Assembly: GCA_030141605.1 (NCBI GenBank)
Contig: JAQGDQ010001514.1
Coordinates: 1-36,887, forward strand
Reading direction: 5' to 3'
Source: Tubiluchus corallicola
Lineage: Eukaryota > Priapulida > Priapulimorpha > Priapulimorphida > Tubiluchidae
Length of the DNA: 36,887 nt
Both the position numbers and the translations under genes were made by a program. Positions 32,601 to 36,887 of this stretch are shown here, one piece after another (position 1 is the stretch's first letter; every line of letters starts with the position of its first letter). A model generated the notes under the pieces. That model was not told the origin of the DNA, ran no database searches, and was given only the letters and a program-made list of their open reading frames with translations.

Positions 32601-33158
32601 AAGCATTTCTAATATATGCAAACAGAATTTCGCCATTAATTTAATTACAAATATATAAACTGGATATACATCGAACTCTGCCCTAACAGCAAGACTAATA
32701 GGTTTTTAATTTTAGTACAGTAACCTCGCTTTTTACTTTATCATAATTAGCTTTAAAAATGTTTCTGTTCAATGATTTTTCCACATTGAAGAAAAAGCTC
32801 CCCAGTATGAATCGGCTCGCTAAGGTATATTAAAAACAAAAGCTTTGAAAAAATGTTTTGAAAAATTGTTTGTAGTATAGAACAGAAAACTACAACAGTC
32901 GCAATATGTAAGATTATAAGCACAATTTTGCAACTATATTTTTCTTAGTTAAAAATTTCAACTTACCTGATTAATACTTAGCTTGCTTAGTTTGTGCATC
33001 TTTGAAAAAAGCAGAAATCCTAAAGCAAGAAGGAGCAAGTAATACACACTTCGTTTGGAATATTTACTTTGTCTGTTAGCTTGAATGCCCATACAGTAAT
33101 GACCGTAATATTTACACGTGTCACAACATTTCATGTCATAATCATGCTTTTTATACAT
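13703..33158 (-). CDS. Spliced GT8 glycosyltransferase, GXYLT-like (gene model)
   Basis: Seven exons joined by GT-AG introns give 1164 coding bases and a predicted 387-residue protein. Order: 33158-32967, 23077-22904, 20690-20580, 18260-18065, 17230-17081, 16614-16427, 13855-13703. All phases agree. Residues 37-52 form a type II membrane anchor behind a short cysteine-rich cytoplasmic tail. The GT8 domain follows: NVAVTLLGRD with EALNMIKSAL (exon 2), KWLNFFKRG with RLFLA (exon 3), IIYLDVDII with the metal-binding DVD at 172-174 (exon 4), GFNSGVLLMKL and GDQCILN (exon 5), FVLPCEWN and GILHG (exon 6). FVLPCEWN plus ILHG resemble glucoside xylosyltransferases, which add xylose to O-glucose on EGF repeats such as those of Notch. 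XXYLT or LARGE relatives are alternatives. Family members usually have DQDLLN; here a cysteine replaces the aspartate. Exons 2-6 are strong, while exons 1 and 7 rest on phase and topology only. Confidence 0.7.
16346..16447. repeat. 53-bp tandem duplication copying a splice donor
   Basis: Two copies of about 49 bases (16346-16394 and 16399-16447) differ at only a few positions. Read on the minus strand, each copy contains the end of exon 6 (ATATCAGCTGTATCAAAAT) followed by GTAAGTT. The gene therefore has two equivalent 5' splice sites 53 bp apart. Use of the second would carry the reading frame into an in-frame TAA between them. Confidence 0.9.
16427..16614 (-). CDS. GT8 gene, exon 6
   Basis: It encodes DRIFVLPCEWN, an ICKSAK stretch, GILHG and a MIYQLYQN helix. 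I placed the acceptor after atattgcag because this gives nine residues between LNI and FVLPC, the spacing I recall for GXYLT, and because it matches the phase-1 end of exon 5. A more pyrimidine-rich acceptor (ttatcttcctcag, 16636 side) would start in phase 0 and not fit. The donor is GTAAGT at 16426-16421. Confidence 0.75.
17081..17230 (-). CDS. GT8 gene, exon 5
   Basis: The exon follows acceptor ttttcag and completes a split glycine codon, giving GFNSGVLLMKLNNMRK, the conserved (F)NSGV(L/M)LMN(L/M) strand of the family, then EMLREFH and GDQCILNIYG. It ends at a GTAACG donor. The DQ.(L/I)LN motif has cysteine at the position that is usually aspartate. Confidence 0.8.
17514..17531. repeat. (AT)n dinucleotide repeat
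   Basis: Nine AT units in an intron of the GT8 gene, 200 bases from the single unresolved base at 17311. Confidence 0.95.
18065..18260 (-). CDS. GT8 gene, exon 4 with DVD motif
   Basis: The exon lies between acceptor tattttgcag and donor GTAACT. It encodes DALPNISRIIYLDVDIIITR followed by PLDLLWSYFDK. The LP...R.(I/L)YLD.D(I/V) pattern with D.D is the nucleotide-sugar and manganese site of family 8 glycosyltransferases, and PLDLLW is also conserved. It ends in phase 1. Confidence 0.9.
18266..20579. other. GT8 intron 3
   Basis: No gene or element was recognised. A hydrophobic plus-strand open frame at 19487-19723 and a minus frame at 19659-19910 lack family motifs and are likely chance frames in AT-rich DNA. 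Confidence 0.5.
20580..20690 (-). CDS. GT8 gene, exon 3
   Basis: The 37 codons lie between acceptor ttatttttag and donor GTAAGTT, phase 0 on both sides. They encode VSSWNKDISLTF, IPIKWLNFFKRG and VIRLFLA, matching the family's W..LFKPCA.QRLFLP block directly upstream of the DxD exon. The exon is too short to show as a long open frame. I found it by looking for the missing block between exons 2 and 4. Confidence 0.85.
22187..22287. repeat. (TTA)n trinucleotide repeat
   Basis: About 100 bases of TTA units with a clean core of roughly 15 copies at 22201-22246 and imperfect flanks. Confidence 0.97.
22398..22419. repeat. (AT)n dinucleotide repeat
   Basis: Eleven AT units inside GT8 intron 2. Confidence 0.95.
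22904..23077 (-). CDS. GT8 gene, exon 2
   Basis: It encodes INVAVTLLGRDYKHVEEALN and, a few residues later, SVPLRLHLFCD, the first beta-alpha-beta unit of the GT8 fold, ending ILWQN at a GTAAGT donor (22903-22898). An in-frame TAG stands just before AAT at 23077. It can serve as an acceptor (ctttaatag) joining exon 1 in phase 0, or the ATG at 23065 could start a soluble form without an anchor. Confidence 0.75.
23526..24399 (+). pseudogene. LINE ORF1 (L1/CR1 ORF1p-like), frameshifted
   Basis: The frame starts at ATG 23526 (MTSTSDHNITLDEFRLLNPK). It shifts by one base near 23605 and then stays open from about 23610 to 24310. Residues corresponding to about 23720-23935 form a coiled coil (EISELKQLTDQVKSSQ through LNELERKQDDL). 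DQYGRRDTLIISGIP begins an RRM-like RNA-binding domain that continues through SHRLPR and IIVKFIKRKVRD, as in the Transposase_22/ORF1p family, which coats the element RNA. A second one-base shift in the A-run at about 24310-24316 hides the true end (NGQIFIRKAESSE, then a stop at 24397-24399). Both breaks are single-base; the second lies in a run of seven A, so a sequencing error there is possible. Confidence 0.8.
24437..27142 (+). pseudogene. LINE ORF2: PHD finger, endonuclease, reverse transcriptase
   Basis: The first frame (24437-25738, 433 residues) starts with a PHD-like zinc finger. The pattern is C6..C9, C22..C25, H30, C33; the final cysteine pair is not obvious. An apurinic-type endonuclease follows, with HFNTSSL, ISETRI, GGVGVYVK, GVIYRHPNT, CGDINIDL, LIDHIYT and ADHLPIF, so most catalytic positions are kept. 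The frame shifts near 25.67 kb and again in 26.29-26.50 kb, where KVIPIYKKDD and NNYRP are split between frames. The last block (26504-27142) is the reverse transcriptase palm with FLDLTKAFETVQHD, GVPQGSTLGP and the catalytic FADDTNLF, ending at KYLGVYIDDTLN and a stop. Enzymes of this type nick target DNA and copy the element RNA in place. At least two shifts and the lost C-terminus make it non-functional. Confidence 0.9.
27143..27388. other. Junction between LINE and BEL/Pao remnant
   Basis: About 250 bases separate the truncated LINE from the recognisable BEL/Pao integrase domain on the other strand. The stretch includes GGGCCTAGGCCTA near 27327. No target-site duplication, LINE tail or long terminal repeat is visible. 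Confidence 0.5.
27389..30163 (-). pseudogene. BEL/Pao retrotransposon pol pseudogene, copy 1
   Basis: Reading leftward on the minus strand, the BEL/Pao domain order is visible in several frames. At 30163-29855 is the aspartic-protease-like region (KTFIKESFAKLF, then IIIKTFEFEHGK), with the active-site DSGS position worn away. Near 29780 is LLVGNHYALHFI. At 29150-28968 the reverse transcriptase begins (YKQTTKIRIVYNASTKS). AFLKIVLNTPDWDVT follows near 28.91 kb and NLITGVSSVQE near 28.7 kb. ELWKQKLGWGKNLP and AFANELSVAYAACVYL (28.48-28.29 kb) mark the connection and RNase H. FYNRLKEIKSN near 28.06 kb is the tether. At 27640-27389 RAANHKELLNG, then NKCIACKC, is the H2C2 zinc-binding domain of integrase. 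The integrase core is missing. Many stops and shifts, plus a (CTA)n repeat at 29533-29616, mark a dead copy with no terminal repeats. Confidence 0.8.
29533..29616. repeat. (CTA)n trinucleotide repeat
   Basis: About 27 uninterrupted CTA units lie within the BEL/Pao pseudogene between its protease-like and reverse transcriptase regions. Open poly-Thr and poly-Ser frames here come from the repeat. Confidence 0.98.
30164..32966. other. Remainder of GT8 intron 1, no confident gene
   Basis: Sequence upstream of the BEL/Pao protease region (30164-30460) could be worn gag but shows no zinc knuckles that I can identify. A GC-rich imperfect palindrome lies at 31597-31620 (GGTCAAAGGCCCCTTGGACC). Open frames at 30833-31090, 31650-31949, 31882-32169 and 32412-32636 show no family motif. 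Confidence 0.45.
32967..33158 (-). CDS. GT8 gene, proposed exon 1 (signal anchor)
   Basis: The first ATG after an in-frame TAG opens 64 codons ending exactly at a consensus CAG|GTAAGT donor. A cysteine-rich N-terminus (CCDTCKYYGHYC) is followed by a basic patch (KYSKR) and a 16-residue hydrophobic segment (SVYYLLLLALGFLLF), the layout of a Golgi type II signal anchor. The phase (0) fits exon 2, which lacks an anchor. The link across 9.9 kb is inference; another gene could own this exon. Confidence 0.5.
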
Positions 33159-35745
33159 TTTCAATTGCTACTTTTGCGAAAACAGCTATCACTGTGAACA
33201 TCTGTGAATGTCGAATGATAAATCAGCTGGGCAGCTGCATGCAATCTGACTTGAATGACTAATATTTACATCATCATTTGAACAAAGAAATAATTTCAAC
33301 ATTTTTGGGTAGCTTAGTCTAAATTTTCATCTCTCGTTCCATATATAACCGCTTATGTAACATACTAGTAATTTGAACATCGCTCACTGTTCGTTGAGTT
33401 ATACCGCCTAAATAACAAACCATTAATGCTGCCATTACAGATATAAGAGTGCGTTCTAAATTGCAAACAACCATTTCTTTCTGCACACGAATAATCAACT
33501 CTTATCTATAACCAAATGTTCCGCAAAGCATTTTACTTTTAAATAGGACTGAATTTGCTATTTGCTATTTGAGTTTATATGCTTCTTTCTACCCATTTTG
33601 GAAAAGCTAAGACATCCTAACAGATATTCCATATTTTGGCATAGAACTACTTAATTCAGTATTTAAGCAAGTGACACAAGTAGAGTATAAAAACAAATAA
33701 AGAAATCACAGCAATGGTACATTCAATTCAATGCGGCTCAAATCAATATTTTTGCCTCATGCAATTCAACTTAAGGTGCGTTTAAATATAGTTAATCCGC
33801 CGTAGACTATAAACAGGAAGAGGCAGCAAAAGACTATTTGGTCACCTGGCAATCACTCCTTAATAATCAGTTAATAATGTTGTTAAGGTGTTAATACTGT
33901 TGTTGTGGGGGAGTCAGGTTTATTTCTGTTATTTTAACTTTACAAAAATTCGTAGTTTAATATTGCTAAAAACGAAATTTTTTGGATGCTGAATGGGACA
34001 AATTTGCCAATATCTGTTCAGGGAGGCGTTCCAATAGTTTAACCATATTAGACTGTAGACCATACTGGGTGTTAAACCGTGGTTGGAATAAATGTCCTTT
34101 CCTTGTCGATCAAGGATGAGGACAACTGTGACATAAACATAGACATAGATATAGGCAGTTTTTATTTATCTCCTAATTGACACCAGAATTACAAGATAAA
34201 CAATAAATGCTATAGTTGGTTAATAATTGCGATAAATGTATACAAAAGAAAGGGGTGCAGGAGAAAGATAGGACGATTTGATCATCAAAGACAGCTACCC
34301 TTCATAAATGAATGTGAATTATAAAAAGATTTTATGGCGTTGCTGTCTTGTTATTATATAGTGTAGAAGAAAAATCACTGTTACTGAAAAATGTAGCAAG
34401 CACAAATTATGTATGAAAGACGAGGTAGCTAAATAGACTACATGGTAAGGAAACAATGTAATAAAATGGAAATATGCAATGACACTCAAAAAATCTGTAA
34501 ATTACAAGAATAACTGATTAAACTGTAAAACATGGGAAGCAAATAAGATCAAACCAAATGAAAATAAAATATAATTGAACAATCAATATGGAATACAAAA
34601 TATGCATGACAAAAGGAAACTAAGCATAATGAAATGAATATGTGCAATGATATTCTGCTAAAATGTCAAATATAAACTATGGAAGAAGATATCTTAAGTA
34701 AAGAAACAGAGATAGAGCAGACATAATATGCAATGAATATTGAGTGACCACATGTCAAGGAACATAATATAATACAAACTGACGATAATCTAAAACAATG
34801 AGCAAATAATATAATGGGACGAAGATATGTAATGATTAAAACAGAATAGGTAAGCAAAAAACAAAAGTAGAGCAACAAAATATAAATTTTATAACGAATG
34901 AAAAGGTGTGGTGCAACGACTGGTGTTAATTAAAAATTAATAAAGCAAACTCATTTTTATGTAATTGGCGTGGCTGCAAAGAAACGACAATATTATGCAG
35001 TTTTAGAGTAAAAAAGTTGCGACGATAAATAAATTAGTAAAAAGGAAAACCGATAAAATTAATTAAAATGACTTATTACAAGCAGAACTTAGTAGACAGC
35101 GTCACACACCATAATTAAAGACAAGTATAGACTTACAGTTGCTTATCAAATAATTAAAGGCGCCATTTTAAGCTCAATGGGCAAATTATTCTACAAAAAT
35201 GCACCTTGATAAGTCAGTGATATTCGCCCTTGGTTAAAATTAAATCTTTGAACATAATTGGTTTAGTTATTTGCAGAAGAAACTTGTTTTTTTAGTTATC
35301 ACAAATTAACATTATGTATAGTGCATAAATTATATAGCGTCCACTTGCGACAAATGCTGGAGTGAAATTATAGTAAAGACTGTGTTACGTTTGAAGCTTA
35401 AATTCACCATGTTGGATGTTTATGTGCTGTACAATAGGTCTAGTCCCTTACAGTGTGTGTACTAGTAGTGTACTCTTGCAGGCTTATAATCAGTTAAACC
35501 AAGCTGTATTGTAGATACGTCTGTGTTACAAATTTTGTTTTTCAATTTCCAAAATTTACAAAGTTAAAATAAGTCAGGAGTTAAGACTAAAATTGTTAAT
35601 TTATTTTTTTCTTCTTTGGAAGCTTATGTATATTCACTAGATTTAAAATCTAAACCGTTTATTCATTAATTTATACTTTAATATTTACATTGTTTTTAAT
35701 GTATTCCACGGTGAGATATTAGTGTTGTAATTGCTTATATTCAGA
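33159..35745. other. AT-rich stretch upstream of the GT8 gene
   Basis: No gene was recognised. The region contains long purine-rich tracts (34.3-34.9 kb). Any promoter of the GT8 gene should lie just above 33158, but I see no firm core element. The last few hundred bases may be the 5' untranslated region of the following retrotransposon. Confidence 0.5.
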
Positions 35746-35799
35746 AACAACGAATCAAAATATTAAGATTTTTTCTCGTTAAGCAGTAGCTACTTCAGT

Positions 35800-36887
35800 T
35801 TGAGTTTAGTTGTTGAGATTCTTCAAAGTTTGTTTGTTGATGATGTTACTAACACGGATGAGTCTAATTGCTGTGGTTTATGTTACAAGTTGATTACCAA
35901 TTACCGAATTATTATCCAATGTTCTTATTGCAATTCATATTACCATCGCAGATGTGTATCTATACCAACCTATATTAATGATAATGATCCATTCATGTGC
36001 CCGGTGTGTTATGACAATGTCTTTCCTTTCTCTAAATTTGATGACTGTGATTTACGTAAATTATTATATCATACTAAATTTGAAGATTTTAGCGATTCAC
36101 CAGATATTTTAAATAGTCAATGTTACCTTAAATAACTACGAAATTGGAGAAAGAAAAACGTGAACTGTCAAAAAACTGGAGCATCAATTACGCCAGAATA
36201 GTTATCTGCGAATGGAAAAAGAAAAAGAAATAGGTTGCAGTAAACAGCATCCGAAGAGATATTGTAACTCATTGAATAAAGTTAAGACTTGTTTTAAGTT
36301 AATGTTTTGTATACAAATGCAGATAAATTCTTAAACAAGAGACAGGAATTAATTACAAAATTATTTCACGATTCTACGCTTTATCATGTAGTTGCATATA
36401 CGGAAGTGAACTCTAAATCTGGTGAAAATTACATAGAGAAAACTGAGTTAACAATCCCGGGTTATAATATACCTATTTATAACTCTTGTGGCCGTGGCGT
36501 AGTTATATACGTTCATCAGAGTATTGACTTTTTTGAACTACATTGTAAATATTTCAAGTGTGCAGTATGTGTAAAAATTAAACTTCAAGAGAATCAAAGT
36601 TTATGTATTCTCTTGATATACAGAAGTCCATCCTCAACAATCAGTGTTAATGCTAATCTTATTAAACTGATTTCATATCTGTGTGACTCTCACAAATCAA
36701 ATATCTGTATTCTGGGTAACTTTAATTTATCAGGAATTGATTGGCAATTGGAGTTTTCCAATAATGCTGTTGAAAATGAGTTTTTAGAATGCTTTGAGTT
36801 GAACTTGTTATCTCAACACGTGAAATCTGCAAAATGCTATGGCATTGGCAATGAACCATCTTTACTTGATCTAGTTTTTACTGAACA
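35800..36887 (+). mobile_element. Second non-LTR retrotransposon, 5' part of ORF2
   Basis: A PHD zinc finger is complete (C..C, C..C....H..C, C..C) within 35860-36030, from CCGLCYK through CSYCNSYYHRRC to CPVCYD. After a stop at 36133 and further stops to 36297, the same frame stays open from 36298 to the window end (about 196 codons). It encodes an apurinic-type endonuclease: NVLYTNADKFLNKR, AYTEV, TIPGY, RGVVIYV, LLIYRSPSS, ILGNFNLSGIDW and LLDLVFTE. The usual GDFN motif reads GNFN, so a catalytic aspartate is replaced by asparagine. The reverse transcriptase would lie beyond the window. The element differs clearly in sequence from the LINE at 23.5-27.1 kb, so it belongs to another family or subfamily. 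The beginning of the open frame has no clear ATG. Confidence 0.8.

Noticed and set aside
32412-32636. Minus-strand frame considered as an extra GT8 exon between exons 1 and 2
   Set aside because: No match to the GT8 stem or catalytic blocks and no clear acceptor and donor pair; exon 1 joins exon 2 in phase without it.
1-36887. tRNA, rRNA and CRISPR-like arrays
   Set aside because: No cloverleaf with A and B boxes, no rRNA core motifs and no regularly spaced repeats were found on reading through both strands by eye.

Overview
The window looks like nuclear DNA of an invertebrate animal. It is AT-rich (roughly two thirds A+T by eye). It carries spliced genes with GT-AG introns of up to about 10 kb, Golgi-type glycosyltransferase sequences, microsatellites, and decayed piggyBac, BEL/Pao and non-LTR (CR1-like) elements. 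Nothing in it is bacterial, organellar or plant-like. I cannot name the phylum from the sequence alone. One unresolved base (N) lies at 17311.

Region 1 (1-7036) is a long inverted repeat. The left arm (1-1936) is the reverse complement of the right arm (5087-7036). The outermost 351 bases are identical in both arms, and the rest matches at roughly 85-90 percent by eye. The 3.15 kb between the arms holds a C-terminally truncated FkbM-family methyltransferase (minus), a divergently oriented GT31 beta-1,3-galactosyltransferase-like segment (plus) and a broken piggyBac transposase (plus). This is the most unusual structure in the window: two glycan-modification genes and a transposase remnant enclosed by large inverted arms.

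Region 2 (7037-13600) is mostly decayed mobile DNA. It contains a remnant of an uncharacterised repeat-associated protein (about 7280-7560) and a BEL/Pao pol fragment on the minus strand (9945-10815). Long stretches have no gene I can recognise.

Region 3 (13703-33158, minus strand) fits one spliced gene for a family 8 glycosyltransferase resembling glucoside xylosyltransferase (GXYLT). I assembled seven exons by hand with compatible phases. They predict a 387-residue type II membrane protein with a DVD metal-binding motif. The four middle exons (20580-20690, 18065-18260, 17081-17230, 16427-16614) are well supported, exon 2 is good, and exons 1 and 7 are proposals. A 53-bp tandem duplication copies the splice donor of exon 6. 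The 9.9 kb first intron carries a CR1-like retrotransposon in the opposite orientation (23526-27142), which abuts a BEL/Pao pol pseudogene (27389-30163).

Region 4 (33159-36887) is AT-rich DNA without a recognised gene up to about 35.75 kb. A second non-LTR element follows (PHD finger plus endonuclease) and runs off the window end.

The GT8 gene is the only candidate intact host gene. Everything else recognisable is truncated or frameshifted.
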